Notes: generated from the sequence alone by a model not told the origin. Shown: positions 29,066-38,828, counted from the stretch's first letter. The stretch is DNA of 64,000 nt from an uncultured bacterium (GCA_949297765.1 CASFTV010000009.1:1-64000), one strand, 5' to 3'. Program-made: numbers and translations.

Positions 29066-29868
29066 TCCTTGCACTGGATATCGGCGGGACCTGCATCAAA
29101 TCCGCCCTTTTCCGGGACGGAAAAATTTTCCGCCGTCTTCCTCCCGTTCCGAGCTGTTCGGAAGGAAGCCAGACGGAAATAGCGGAAGCGCTCCGCAGAG
29201 CCATTGCCGGAGCGGGCGGATTCGATCATCTGGTCGCGGCAGTTCCAGGCCCGTTCGACTATGAACACGGCATTTTCCGCATGACCCACAAGTTCGCCGC
29301 GGTGAAGGATTGCTCATTCGAAGAACTCTCCGGGGGAATCCGGGGAACCTTTCTGCATGATGCCAATGCTTTTCTTGCGGGAGAAGCGACACACGGAGCG
29401 GCACGAGCCTTCTCCCGCTGCGGAGGAATCACCCTCGGGACCGGACTCGGAGCGGCATTTCTGGAAAACGGAAAACTGAAAACCGGAAACGACGGCTCCC
29501 CTGCACCGGAAGTCAAGCTCTGGAATGTTCCATTCCGCGGCGGTATTGCGGAGGATGTCATTTCGACGCGGGCGCTTCTCCGCGCCTGTCCGGCGGGAAG
29601 CGTCCGGGAAATCGCCGATCGCGCCAGAGCGGGCGATTCCGAAGCCCGGCGGGCCTGGCGGAACTACAAGGAGGCTCTGTTCGAACTTCTGAACGGCTGG
29701 ACCGCTCGTCTTTCGCCGGAAGTGATCGTGATCGGAGGCGGCATCGGGGGCGATCCGGACCTGTTCGGAGCGATCCCCGCCGCCCTGCCGCTGCGCGCGT
29801 CGGCACTCGGCGAAGAAGCGGCTTTGTATGGGGCATACGAATATTTTCAGAAAAGGATTGTGTCATGA
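29035..29868 (+). CDS. ROK-family sugar kinase, zinc motif absent
   Basis: This 277-residue protein has the ROK phosphate-binding start ALDIGGTCIKSALF, the VPGPFD turn, HDANAFLAGEATHGAAR with the probable catalytic aspartate, and GITLGTGLGAAFLENGKL. The cysteine-rich zinc motif (CxCGxxGCxE) found in most ROK kinases is missing; the region reads GSPAPEVKLWNVPF. It may still be an active glucokinase, fructokinase or mannokinase, since zinc-less ROK proteins exist. The ATG at 29035 lies inside the end of the isomerase gene; the stop overlaps the GH42 start (ATGA). Translational coupling with both is likely. Confidence 0.8.
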   Translation: MQTHQNLSEIVLALDIGGTCIKSALFRDGKIFRRLPPVPSCSEGSQTEIAEALRRAIAGAGGFDHLVAAVPGPFDYEHGIFRMTHKFAAVKDCSFEELSGGIRGTFLHDANAFLAGEATHGAARAFSRCGGITLGTGLGAAFLENGKLKTGNDGSPAPEVKLWNVPFRGGIAEDVISTRALLRACPAGSVREIADRARAGDSEARRAWRNYKEALFELLNGWTARLSPEVIVIGGGIGGDPDLFGAIPAALPLRASALGEEAALYGAYEYFQKRIVS

Positions 29869-31967
29869 AAGAGTTTATGCTGGGGGCCATGTACTGGCTC
29901 AATCCCAAATACGGAGCAAGAGAGGTGGAGGAAGATCTGCGGAAGATCTGCGACAACGGATTCAACATCATCCGATCCTTCATCTGGTGGGAGCAGGTGG
30001 AGCCGCAACGGGGAATCCGGGATTTTCGTCAGCACGATATTCTTTTCGAAGCGGCGGACAAAACCGGATTGCGCGTCATGGAAACGTTCGGACTCTATCT
30101 TCCGCTCTGGCTTCAGAAACTTCTGCTGAGCAAGGGAATCGACGACCGGAGCCGCCGCTATCCCTGTTTTGACCGCCCGGAAGTGGCAGAACCGATGGAG
30201 GAGTTCATCCGCTCTGCAGTGGAACGCTACCGGAACGCACCGGCTCTGGCTATCTGGAATCTCTGGAACGAGCCGACAAACCGTCCGTGCCGGTGTCCCG
30301 CGACCCTGATCCGGTTCGCCGACTGGCTCAAGCGGAAATATCCGACCATCGACGCTCTGCGCGCCGCCTGGCTGGCGGAGGCACAAGTGTTCACCACCCT
30401 CTGTCCGGAAAGCATGGAGGAACTGACGGCCGAATGGATCGCCGACGCCTTCGAATTCGGCTCAAGAGGACGCATCTCTCCGATGGAATACGACTGGTAC
30501 TCTTTCACCCTGGACAACACCGCAGCGCAGATGAAATGGCTGAACGACATCGTCAAATCCATAGATCCGCTTCACGAAACCCATGCGAATCCGGACAAGG
30601 CCTTCTTCAACAGTCTTCACGCCGGTCTTGATGAATGGAAAATTGCCCGGGTGCTCGACTCCATCAGTGTTTCCGTCCATCCCTCGCACCACTTTTTCGA
30701 CTGGAAGAAACCGCCCGAAAGCGCCTCGATGGAGGATTTCCGTCAACGGTATCTGTTCTGCATCGACCAGGTTCGCTCCTGGGCGCAGGGAAAGGACGCG
30801 TGGATCGGGGAACTGCAGGCGGGAACAACCTGTTATCACCGTCATCATTACACGCCGTCCCCGGAAGAGATTCTGCATACGCTCTATCATGCCGTCGGCC
30901 GCGGTCTGCGCGGCGTTCTGTTCTGGGAGTGGCAGGCGTGGAAATCAAGTCTGATGGAGGTGGGCGAATTCAGTCTCCGGCGCGCCCAGGACGGTGCTCC
31001 GACTCCCCGTTCCGAAGCGGCAAAAGCCTTTGCCGCCGACATTGCCGCCCATGCCGCTGTTCTCGCGCAGGCACACTTCCCGGAACCGGAAATCGCCATA
31101 TTCTGTTCCAAAGACACAAGCAAATACAAGATCATGGAAGAGCTGGCGAAGCCCCATATTGCGGATTCCATTGAAAGTGAACATCTTGATGCGGTTTACG
31201 GATGCTACAAAGCGCTGAATGCGGCGAATCTCGCGGTCCGTTTCATCTCGGAAGTGGAGATGGAGGAAGGTGTTCTCGAACGATTCCGGGTTCTTTATCT
31301 TCCGCATGTGGAGCTTCTCTCGGCGAAGAGTGTGGAACGCATACGGGAATTTGTCTGGAACGGCGGAAAGGTCTGGGCGGACGGACGGTGCGGATGGCTG
31401 GATGAACATATCCATCTCCATGATGCGATTCCGGGACACGGACTTTCCGATGTCTTCGGCTGCCGCGAAGCGGACTTTGTCGCCATGACGCTCCGGGATC
31501 CGGAGTTCCGGGTCGGGAACATGCGCGGATTCCGCCATCTTCAATATCTGGAAACGACCACGGGAAGCGTCGAAGCGGAAGCGCCGGACGGAGCAACCGT
31601 TGTCCGCAACCGCTACGGAAAGGGAGAAACTCTTCTGGTCGGAAGCCTGGTGACACTGGGAATCCGTCGGCGGACGGAAAGCGATCCCGCCACATGGACA
31701 GAGGTGGCGGAGTTCGCCCGGAACGCCGGAATTCAACCGATGGTGAATGCTCTTCCGGCGGGAGCCGTCGAATGCAGCGTCCTGAACGGACCGGAGGCCG
31801 ATGTGTTCATTCTCGGAAACCGGCGCGCGGTCCCCATCACCGCCGGATTGAAATTTCAGAGGTCTTACCGGAGACTGGAATCGGGAGGAAACGACTTTCC
31901 CGCAGGAGCTGAACTGTCGCTGCCGCTCGGAGCGCAGGAAACCAGAATGCTCGTCGGGTGGAAATAA
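29865..31967 (+). CDS. GH42-type beta-galactosidase (cytoplasmic)
   Basis: This 700-residue protein lacks a signal peptide. The GH42 TIM barrel covers residues 1 to about 390, with FNIIRSFIWWEQVEP near the start, acid/base E136 in LWNEP and nucleophile E316 in WIGELQAG. A glutamine-amidotransferase-like middle domain (about 400-610) and a C-terminal beta domain complete the usual GH42 arrangement, and the length is typical. It would hydrolyse imported beta-galactosides, or a related beta-linked sugar, and supply sugar to the kinase and isomerase encoded upstream. Confidence 0.87.
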   Translation: MKEFMLGAMYWLNPKYGAREVEEDLRKICDNGFNIIRSFIWWEQVEPQRGIRDFRQHDILFEAADKTGLRVMETFGLYLPLWLQKLLLSKGIDDRSRRYPCFDRPEVAEPMEEFIRSAVERYRNAPALAIWNLWNEPTNRPCRCPATLIRFADWLKRKYPTIDALRAAWLAEAQVFTTLCPESMEELTAEWIADAFEFGSRGRISPMEYDWYSFTLDNTAAQMKWLNDIVKSIDPLHETHANPDKAFFNSLHAGLDEWKIARVLDSISVSVHPSHHFFDWKKPPESASMEDFRQRYLFCIDQVRSWAQGKDAWIGELQAGTTCYHRHHYTPSPEEILHTLYHAVGRGLRGVLFWEWQAWKSSLMEVGEFSLRRAQDGAPTPRSEAAKAFAADIAAHAAVLAQAHFPEPEIAIFCSKDTSKYKIMEELAKPHIADSIESEHLDAVYGCYKALNAANLAVRFISEVEMEEGVLERFRVLYLPHVELLSAKSVERIREFVWNGGKVWADGRCGWLDEHIHLHDAIPGHGLSDVFGCREADFVAMTLRDPEFRVGNMRGFRHLQYLETTTGSVEAEAPDGATVVRNRYGKGETLLVGSLVTLGIRRRTESDPATWTEVAEFARNAGIQPMVNALPAGAVECSVLNGPEADVFILGNRRAVPITAGLKFQRSYRRLESGGNDFPAGAELSLPLGAQETRMLVGWK

Positions 31968-32155
31968 AAACTTTCGATCCGGAAAATGCAGAGAATCAAG
32001 GTCCCGTGTTCTGCTCCGGCGAACCGCCGACAGCGGAACATGGAAGAGATACCCCCGGCGCCCGTACACAGACTCTGTCCGATGACAATGCGAAGGCCGG
32101 ACTTCAGGGAACCGGGAAAATCAATTCAACAGAAACAGAAGAGGGTGAACCATGA
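31958..32155 (+). CDS. Possible small acidic protein between the GH42 and pseudopilin genes
   Basis: A GTG at 31958 inside the end of the GH42 gene opens a 65-codon frame whose stop overlaps the next ATG (ATGA at 32152). The product would be polar and acidic with no recognisable domain. The only support is the double overlap with its neighbours; it lacks a clear ribosome binding site and could be chance. No promoter is evident in this interval, so the pseudopilin unit may be transcribed from the GH42 operon. Confidence 0.2.
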   Translation: MEIKTFDPENAENQGPVFCSGEPPTAEHGRDTPGARTQTLSDDNAKAGLQGTGKINSTETEEGEP

Positions 32156-32898
32156 AATCAGAGAGAAATGCCGGACATTGTTGCTTTACGCTCATAGAAC
32201 TCCTCATCGTAATTGTCATCATTGCGATCCTTGCAGCGATGCTGCTTCCGGCGCTGAATCAGGCGCGGAACAAAGCGCAGGCGGCGGCCTGTCTGGGAAA
32301 CATGAAACAGTTTTCCACCGCGACCCTCTCCTATGCGTCGACCTACAACGACTATCTTCCGGCTGGACAGATCAAAGATTACGGCGACGGCGGGTGGTCA
32401 GTCCTGATTGCTCCGTTTCTCGGGATGAATCTGAAAATTGTGGATGCGACGACCGGCCTTCCGTCGGTCCGGAATCCCGAATTGGGACGCGGTGTGTTCC
32501 GGTGTCCGAGTTTCCAGAATCAGACCGTGCTTCTGATCGGAGGATCGCTTCCCTCCGGAGACGACAATCCCGGCTCCCTCTACGGAGCCATCGGCTACGG
32601 AGCAAACTGGCTCTACCGCTCGACTTACTACAAAACGACAAAAATCCTCTCTCCGTCGGAGAAGATCTTCCTGGGCGACACGATCGACTGGGGCTCATCC
32701 TCGGCGGAACTGCGGCTTCTGTTCGGCGGCAATTCCAGTTATGTTCCCCGTCCCTCGGTCGGTATCCGCCACAGCGTCGGCATCAATCTGATGCTGGGTG
32801 ACGGGCACGTCGCCTATTTCCGGCAAAATGCACTTCTCCGCCCTTATAACGGGAAGTGGCTCTACCGCTACACCTTTGACAACAATCCAAGCTATTGA
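32152..32898 (+). CDS. Pseudopilin with H-X9-DG motif
   Basis: This 248-residue protein has a leader of about 11 residues and then [20 protein letters not shown], followed by LPALNQARNKAQA. Cysteine precedes the predicted cleavage site. HSVGINLMLGDG near the C-terminus is an H-X9-DG motif. The ribosome binding site is GAGGGTG. It lies 33 bp upstream of a gene for a large secreted protein, the usual pairing in this window. Confidence 0.88.
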   Translation: MKSERNAGHCCFTLIELLIVIVIIAILAAMLLPALNQARNKAQAAACLGNMKQFSTATLSYASTYNDYLPAGQIKDYGDGGWSVLIAPFLGMNLKIVDATTGLPSVRNPELGRGVFRCPSFQNQTVLLIGGSLPSGDDNPGSLYGAIGYGANWLYRSTYYKTTKILSPSEKIFLGDTIDWGSSSAELRLLFGGNSSYVPRPSVGIRHSVGINLMLGDGHVAYFRQNALLRPYNGKWLYRYTFDNNPSY

Positions 32899-32931
32899 TC
32901 TCAACCCATCCTGACCAGGGAGTTTTCAAAA

Positions 32932-35928
32932 ATGCACAGAAATCTGAAATATGCAGGAAGCGCTCTGCTTCTCACGCTTCTGCTGAGTACCGGAAACGGC
33001 GGAGAGCTGAAACTGAACTGCGGAGACACCGATGTCTACTTTTCAGAGGAAAACGGCTCCATCACCCGGATCTGCAACAAGAAGGGAGCCGTTCTTCCGC
33101 TGACATCCGATGCCCTGTTCCGGGCGACGGGAGACCGGAACACCATTGCGCCGGCCGGAGCGGACTGCCGCGTTGCCCGGGACGGACAGAACCTCATCGC
33201 CACATACCGGAAAAACGGCACCGTCGTCCGAATCACGGCGACTCCCGGGCCGGGATATCTTGATCTTCAGGCGGAAGTGAACAACGGGACCCCCTCCGTC
33301 ATCAAAGAGTTTCACCTTCCGGCCCGTCTGCATTTTTCTGTCCGGGATCTGGAGCGTCTGATCATGCCGGGCAACGGCATGTTCAGTGTCGGATTCGCAC
33401 TGGAACCGGAATTTTTCCGGGAGGCTCCGCTGACGGAGCCGATCGGCTACCAGCCGGTCATCCGGGGAGATGCGGGATTCCGGAAACTTCTCGGAGGGAG
33501 TCTGGAAAAACTGGATTTCCAGAAAACCGCCGCAACCCGCCTGACGGTGACGGAAGAAGGGAAAAAAATCTTTTCTCCGGAACTGACAGCACGCATCAAT
33601 GCCAGCACCCGGAAGGTCCATCGTCCGCCATCCCCCGGATTTGCCCGGACGATCCTGATCAATTCCCCTGACGGTCCGTTTCTCTCGGGAAACAATCTGG
33701 GCGGCAGCGGCAACTTCTGGCAGTTCGGCGGCTGGCAGGAAACCAACGACACCTTCACCAACTGGCGTCTGAGGGAAACCGACACCGAGGGGAAGAACAT
33801 TTTCATCCAGTCGGTGCTTGCCGTCATTGCCGATCGTGCAAACAAGACTCCCGACCGGAAGAAGATCGTCCTGTTTTCCCTCCACAACGGACCTCTGGTC
33901 GGCAACTGGGGACGGATCAAAGTCGTCATCTGGGAAAACGCCATGAGGAAATTTGCCGAAGCCCGCGGACTGCTTCTGGTTCCGGCGACCTCGGCGACAC
34001 AGGCGCTGAAACTTCTGAAGGATCCGGACGTTCTGGCGTTTGTCAATCCTTACAGTGAATCGCTTCCGGTTCCGCCCGAGGGAGGGAAGGCGATCATTCC
34101 GGCGATCTGGGAATTTGTCCGGAAGGGCGGCAACTGGTTTGAAAGCGGCGGCTATCCGTTTTATGCGGAACTGCGTCCTCTGACCGGCCGGACCTACTCG
34201 GTTCCCTATCCCGCGGCGACCGCCGATTTTCAGCAGTTCGACGGCAAGCAGATCCGTTTTGCCCTCTATTCGGTTCAGCCGCTTTCCCCCCGTCCGTGGG
34301 ATCCGGATTCCATTCTGGAGACCTCCACGCTCAGCTGCGGCGGCGGAAAACTGGGCTGGCTCGACCGTTCCTTCATGGTCTGGATTGAAAAAAACGAACA
34401 CTGGAAGTCACCGGTTGTCCGCATGCGTTTCGGCTCCCCGGAGGAAAATCTGAACGCCTATTGCGCCGACAATGACATCCGGAAGACCCTGGAACAGAAA
34501 ATGCCGAAGGAGATGCTCCAGCCCTTCAAAGACGCTCTGTTTCTTTATGCCGGAGGCGGAGATTTCCGTTATACGCGGAACGTGATGGAGGATCTTCCCG
34601 TTCCTGTTCTTCTGCACTCCCACAGTTATCTGCGCAACGGATTCGACGCGAGCTATCCGGACCATTTTCCCTTTGACAAGCATCATGCCCGGCATGGCGA
34701 GATCACCCGGGAACTGCAGAAACGCGGCCAGCTTGTAATGCCGTATTCCAACTCCAGCTGGTGGTGCGAGACCACTCCGCGTCCGCCGACCTTCGCCCGC
34801 GAAGGCGAAGCGCCCCTGCTGAAACGCCGGGACGGCAAACCGAACCGTGAACACTACGGCTACAGCAGCAATCCCAAGTTCGGATTCACCACCACGATGT
34901 GGCATCCGGCGGTCCGGAAGGCGAATGACAAGACCATTACGGAATTTCAGACGATCTTTCCGGTTTCCATGCTTTTTCAGGATCAGGTCGGCGTGCGGAT
35001 CAACCAGTACGACTTCAACCCCGCGTCGCCGAGCCGGACGGCCTATGTGACCGGTCTGATCAATCAGGCGAGAACGGACTCCGCGCGCCTTCCCATCACA
35101 ACCGAAGGCGGTTATGCCCATCTGGTCAACTACGAATGCGCCTTTTTCGGCATGGGCTTCGGACTGATTCCGAATGAGTTCCGCGGATCCGGCAATGTGG
35201 ACTACCATGCAATCTGGCCGGCGAATCTGTGGAAAATCTATCCGATGGCACAGCGGATCATGCACGACAAACTGAAAATGCATACACACAATCTCAACGC
35301 ATTCTCTGAAAGTCTTGCGGTTCTCACATGGCAGCTCGGACTCGGATTCAATCCGACCTTCGAACCGGCAAAGGAAAAACGATGGGTCGGAATTGACGCA
35401 ATCTCCGAACCGAAGAACAAGGGGCGCCTTGATTTTCTCTCCGCGGTCCAGAAGGAAGTCACTTCGCCCTGGGTCGGGAAAGGAGTCGTGAAGTTTGAAC
35501 ACCGCAGACCGGACGGAAATGACACCGGCATCATCGACGCCTGCTACGGCAACACCAGGATCCTGGCAAATCTGAACAAAAAACCGCTGCAATGGAACGG
35601 AATGACTCTTGCACCAAACGGCTATCATGCCGCACGGCCGGGAATGCGCTCCGGAGCGCTCATCCAGGCGGGCGGACGCACCTTCCGTTCTCCTGCGATC
35701 TATGTTGCCTCGTCCAAAGACGGTAAAATTTCCGCTTCCGTGTTCACCCGTCAGGGCGACCCCTGTGCGCTTGAACTTCCGGAGGCGGGGACGTTCCGGG
35801 CGTTCCGCCTGAACGACGGAAGCCGGATCCCGTGCGAAACAAAAAATGGATTTGTCTTCTTCACCGCCCCGAAAAAAACCGGAATTCCCGCCGACTGCAT
35901 GATTGCGCTCTCCGGAGTTCTGGAATAA
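32932..35928 (+). CDS. Large secreted protein, probable glycoside hydrolase of unknown family
   Basis: This 998-residue protein has a signal peptide (MHRNLKYAGSALLLTLLLSTG). The N-terminal 250 residues are beta-rich. The centre resembles a TIM barrel: FGFTTTMWHPAVRK, then MLFQDQVGVRINQYD, with a conserved acidic residue, and TEGGYAHLVNYECAFFG. The C-terminal 150 residues are beta-sandwich-like. It may belong to the uncharacterised secreted families (DUF6259-like) common in related bacteria, but I cannot confirm this. The catalytic pair is not assigned. It is the second gene of a pseudopilin unit and ends near a set of strong hairpins. Confidence 0.6.
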   Translation: MHRNLKYAGSALLLTLLLSTGNGGELKLNCGDTDVYFSEENGSITRICNKKGAVLPLTSDALFRATGDRNTIAPAGADCRVARDGQNLIATYRKNGTVVRITATPGPGYLDLQAEVNNGTPSVIKEFHLPARLHFSVRDLERLIMPGNGMFSVGFALEPEFFREAPLTEPIGYQPVIRGDAGFRKLLGGSLEKLDFQKTAATRLTVTEEGKKIFSPELTARINASTRKVHRPPSPGFARTILINSPDGPFLSGNNLGGSGNFWQFGGWQETNDTFTNWRLRETDTEGKNIFIQSVLAVIADRANKTPDRKKIVLFSLHNGPLVGNWGRIKVVIWENAMRKFAEARGLLLVPATSATQALKLLKDPDVLAFVNPYSESLPVPPEGGKAIIPAIWEFVRKGGNWFESGGYPFYAELRPLTGRTYSVPYPAATADFQQFDGKQIRFALYSVQPLSPRPWDPDSILETSTLSCGGGKLGWLDRSFMVWIEKNEHWKSPVVRMRFGSPEENLNAYCADNDIRKTLEQKMPKEMLQPFKDALFLYAGGGDFRYTRNVMEDLPVPVLLHSHSYLRNGFDASYPDHFPFDKHHARHGEITRELQKRGQLVMPYSNSSWWCETTPRPPTFAREGEAPLLKRRDGKPNREHYGYSSNPKFGFTTTMWHPAVRKANDKTITEFQTIFPVSMLFQDQVGVRINQYDFNPASPSRTAYVTGLINQARTDSARLPITTEGGYAHLVNYECAFFGMGFGLIPNEFRGSGNVDYHAIWPANLWKIYPMAQRIMHDKLKMHTHNLNAFSESLAVLTWQLGLGFNPTFEPAKEKRWVGIDAISEPKNKGRLDFLSAVQKEVTSPWVGKGVVKFEHRRPDGNDTGIIDACYGNTRILANLNKKPLQWNGMTLAPNGYHAARPGMRSGALIQAGGRTFRSPAIYVASSKDGKISASVFTRQGDPCALELPEAGTFRAFRLNDGSRIPCETKNGFVFFTAPKKTGIPADCMIALSGVLE

Positions 35929-35933
35929 ACGAC

Positions 35934-35990
35934 TCCTCCCTGCGGAGGAAACCTGCGGATCCCGCTCCCGTCACCGGAGGGATCCGCAGG
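35934..35990. terminator. Two tandem hairpins between convergent genes
   Basis: TCCTCC-N4-GGAGGA (35934-35949) is followed by a perfect 12-bp stem CCTGCGGATCCC/GGGATCCGCAGG (35952-35963, 35979-35990) with a 15-base loop. Neither has a clear T-run, so intrinsic termination is uncertain. The position between the 3' ends of two convergent genes suggests a termination or mRNA-protection role. Confidence 0.5.
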
Positions 35991-36090
35991 AGAAAAACAA
36001 TCGTCCGGAACCGGACAGGAGAACCGCCTCCGGACCGGCAGCGATGCGCCCTCCGGATCCGGAGAATCCTCATGATTCCGTTTGATCTTC

Positions 36091-38571
36091 TCACAGGAAA
36101 CGCGCGGTGACGCTTTCCGGAACAGCGCGGATTGCGTCGAGGGTTCCGGCGGCTACGATCCGGCCGCCGTCGGCGCCGCCGCCGGGCCCCATGTCGATGA
36201 TGTAGTCCGCATTGCGGATCACGTCGAGATCATGTTCGATCACCACCACGGTCGCGCCGCTTTCGATCAGGCGGAGGAAGACCTCCAGAAGCGTGCGGAC
36301 ATCCAGCGGATGCAGACCGATCGTCGGCTCATCGAACACGAACACCGAATCGGACTGGGAACGGCCCATTTCGCAGGAAAGTTTCAGTCTCTGCGCTTCA
36401 CCGCCGGAGAGACCGGGGGTTTCCTCGCCCAGCGTCAGATAGCCGAGTCCGAGATCGTGCAGGACCTTCAGGCGCTGGTGAACCGTCCTCAGATCCCGGC
36501 AGAACTCCATTGCGTGCGAAACATCCAGATCCATGAGTTCCGGCAGCGAACGGGCCTCTCCCGCCCGGTTGACAAAACGGATCCGGTCTGCCGCGCCGGA
36601 ATAGCGCGAACCGCGACACTCCGGACACGGGATCTCCACATCGGGCAGAAACTGCACATCCAGACTGATCGTTCCCGTTCCGTCGCAGGCGGGACAGCGC
36701 AGCGAACCCGTATTATAGGAAAAATCTCCGGCCTTGCAGCCGTGCTCCTTCGCATCGGGCGTTTTTGCGAAAACCTTGCGCAGTTCATCATGGACATTGG
36801 CATACGTTGCCACGGTGGAACGGACATTGATTCCGATTGGCGTTGCGTCGATCAGCTTCACCTGCCGGATGCCGTCCGCCTCCACCGAGCGTACATGCTC
36901 CGGCAGTTTCGCCCCCTCGATCCATGCCCGGAGGCCGGGAACCAGGCTTTCCAGCACGAGCGTGGTTTTCCCGGAACCGGAAACCCCGGTCACGACCGTC
37001 ATGCGGCCTTTGGGGATCTCCACTTCCAGCGGCCGGACCGTATGAATCGAACCGGTGGAAAAGCGGAGTTTCCCGAAACGGAAAAGTTCATCCGCGGGGG
37101 GATTGTGCAGAACCCGGATTTTCTCCCGGCCGGAAAGGAACGGGCCGATCCGGGAATTTGTATTGGAGGAGAGATCGGCGATCGTGCCTTCCGCAAGAAT
37201 GCGTCCACCGTCCGCGCCGGCCTTCGGACCGAGTTCAACAACCCAGTCGGCTTCCGACAAAATCTGCGTGTCGTGATCCACCAGAATCACGGAATTTCCG
37301 TCCGCGACCAGATCGTGCATCACGCCCGTCAGCCCCGCGATATTCGACGGATGAAGTCCGATGCTCGGCTCATCCAGCACATACAGCACACCGGTCGTTC
37401 GATTGCGGATGGCCCGGGCAAGCTGCATCCGCTGCCGTTCTCCCGTGGAAAGCGTGGAGGAGGCGCGGTCAAGCGTCAGGTATCCGAGTCCCAGATCCAT
37501 CAGCCGCTTTGCCGCAGAAAAAAACGAATCGCAGATGCTCGCTGCCATCGGACGCATCTCCTCCGGCAGCGAAGCGGGAACGCCCCGGACCCATTCCATC
37601 AGTTCCGCAAGAGTTTTCCGGCAGGCATCGGCCAGCGAAATCCCCCGCAGCCTCGGTGCGCGGGCCTTTTCCGAGAGTCTGGAGCCGCCGCAATCGGGAC
37701 ACTCCTCTTCGCGCAGGAACTTCGCAACCCGCTTCATTCCCGTTTCATCCTTGACCTTGGAAAGAGCGTTTTCAACCGTATGGACGGCACTGTAATAGGT
37801 GAAATCCAGTTCGCAGGCGTCCTGCGTATTTTTCGCCTTGTAGAAAATATGCTTTTTGACGGCGGGACCGTCGTAGACGATCTCCTTCTCCTCCGGCGAA
37901 AGATCGCGGAACGGCACATGGGTCCGCACCCCCATTGCGCGGCAGACGTCCACCATCAGCGACCACATCAGGGAGTTCCACGGAGCAACCGCTCCCTGTT
38001 CAATCGTCAGCGACTCGTCCGGCACCAGCGTTGCACGGTCGACGATGCGGACCGTCCCGGTTCCGTCACATCCGCGGCAGGCGCCCTGGCTGTTGAATGC
38101 CAGCTCCTCCGCAGAAGGCGGCGAAAACACCGCGCCGCATACCGGGCAGATCAGCTCCTGTCCGGCGGCGACCGCAAGGCTCGGCGCATGAAAATGACCG
38201 TTGGGGCAACGGTGTTCCGCCAGACGCGAAAACATCAGCCGGAGCGAATTCAGCAGTTCCGTTCCGGTCCCGAATGTGCTGCGGATTCCGGGCACTCCGG
38301 GCCTCTGGTGCAGAGCCAGTGCCGCAGGAACATGAAGGATTTCGTCCACCTGCGCTTTCGCCGCCTGCGTCATTCGTCTGCGGGTGTAGGTCGAGAGCGA
38401 CTCCAGATACCGCCGGGACCCCTCCGCATACAGCACTCCCAGCGCCAGCGACGACTTGCCCGATCCCGACACCCCCGCAATCCCGACGATCCGGTGCAGC
38501 GGGATATCCACATCAATATTTTTAAGATTGTGCACCCGCGCGCCGCGCACCTGTATTGTATCGACGTTCAT
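36091..38571 (-). CDS. uvrA: UvrA-like ABC ATPase (class II, UvrA2-like)
   Basis: This 826-residue protein starts at 38571, where GGGAGATAAAATG gives a good ribosome binding site; the longer open frame upstream is not coding-like. It has two UvrA-type ATP-binding halves: P-loop GVSGSGKS at 33-40 and a second GVSGSGKTT near 527-537, each with an LSGGEAQ- or STGERQ-type signature. Zinc-finger cysteines occur as CPVCG, CRGCDG, CPDCGG, CPACDG and CPECRG. UvrA proper has about 940 residues and a UvrB-binding insert; the shorter length here fits class II UvrA, linked to DNA repair or drug resistance. No uvrB or uvrC is nearby. Confidence 0.87.
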   Translation of the reverse strand: MNVDTIQVRGARVHNLKNIDVDIPLHRIVGIAGVSGSGKSSLALGVLYAEGSRRYLESLSTYTRRRMTQAAKAQVDEILHVPAALALHQRPGVPGIRSTFGTGTELLNSLRLMFSRLAEHRCPNGHFHAPSLAVAAGQELICPVCGAVFSPPSAEELAFNSQGACRGCDGTGTVRIVDRATLVPDESLTIEQGAVAPWNSLMWSLMVDVCRAMGVRTHVPFRDLSPEEKEIVYDGPAVKKHIFYKAKNTQDACELDFTYYSAVHTVENALSKVKDETGMKRVAKFLREEECPDCGGSRLSEKARAPRLRGISLADACRKTLAELMEWVRGVPASLPEEMRPMAASICDSFFSAAKRLMDLGLGYLTLDRASSTLSTGERQRMQLARAIRNRTTGVLYVLDEPSIGLHPSNIAGLTGVMHDLVADGNSVILVDHDTQILSEADWVVELGPKAGADGGRILAEGTIADLSSNTNSRIGPFLSGREKIRVLHNPPADELFRFGKLRFSTGSIHTVRPLEVEIPKGRMTVVTGVSGSGKTTLVLESLVPGLRAWIEGAKLPEHVRSVEADGIRQVKLIDATPIGINVRSTVATYANVHDELRKVFAKTPDAKEHGCKAGDFSYNTGSLRCPACDGTGTISLDVQFLPDVEIPCPECRGSRYSGAADRIRFVNRAGEARSLPELMDLDVSHAMEFCRDLRTVHQRLKVLHDLGLGYLTLGEETPGLSGGEAQRLKLSCEMGRSQSDSVFVFDEPTIGLHPLDVRTLLEVFLRLIESGATVVVIEHDLDVIRNADYIIDMGPGGGADGGRIVAAGTLDAIRAVPESVTARFL

Positions 38572-38639
38572 TTTATCTCCCTGCTCCCATCGGGGAAAAC
38601 TGTTTTCTTCCGCGGAAACCTGCCGCGGCCCCGTTCCGG

Positions 38640-38668
38640 AATGTAGCACAGGGCGCTCTCTTTTGCAA
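38640..38668 (-). promoter_or_regulatory. Promoter of the UvrA-like gene
   Basis: On the minus strand TTGCAA (38668-38663) and TACATT (38645-38640) are separated by 17 bp, about 70 bp upstream of the start codon. Confidence 0.45.
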
Positions 38669-38769
38669 CCTTTTTTACGGAAACCTTCCGTTTTCAGCCA
38701 GGTTCCGCCTCCGGAGGAATGCGGGAAATTCCAGGTGCAGGAGAATCCCGAAAAAGCGGAAACACCTTC

Positions 38770-38798
38770 TTGAAAAGCAGACTCTTCCATAGTATCTT
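38770..38798 (+). promoter_or_regulatory. Promoter of the DUF4011 helicase gene
   Basis: TTGAAA (38770-38775) and TATCTT (38793-38798) are separated by 17 bp. Transcription would begin near 38805, leaving the ATGs at 38829, 38883 and 38901 all usable. Confidence 0.45.
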
Positions 38799-38828
38799 AT
38801 CCGACAGGGGGAACGCATTCCGGAATCC

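Noticed and set aside
27743-29074. 443-residue minus-strand open frame over the mannose-6-phosphate isomerase-like gene
   Set aside because: Antisense to conserved metal-site motifs; no ribosome binding site.
36082-38646. 854-residue open frame antisense to the UvrA-like gene
   Set aside because: The UvrA frame has both P-loops and zinc-finger cysteines; the antisense product has no recognisable family features.
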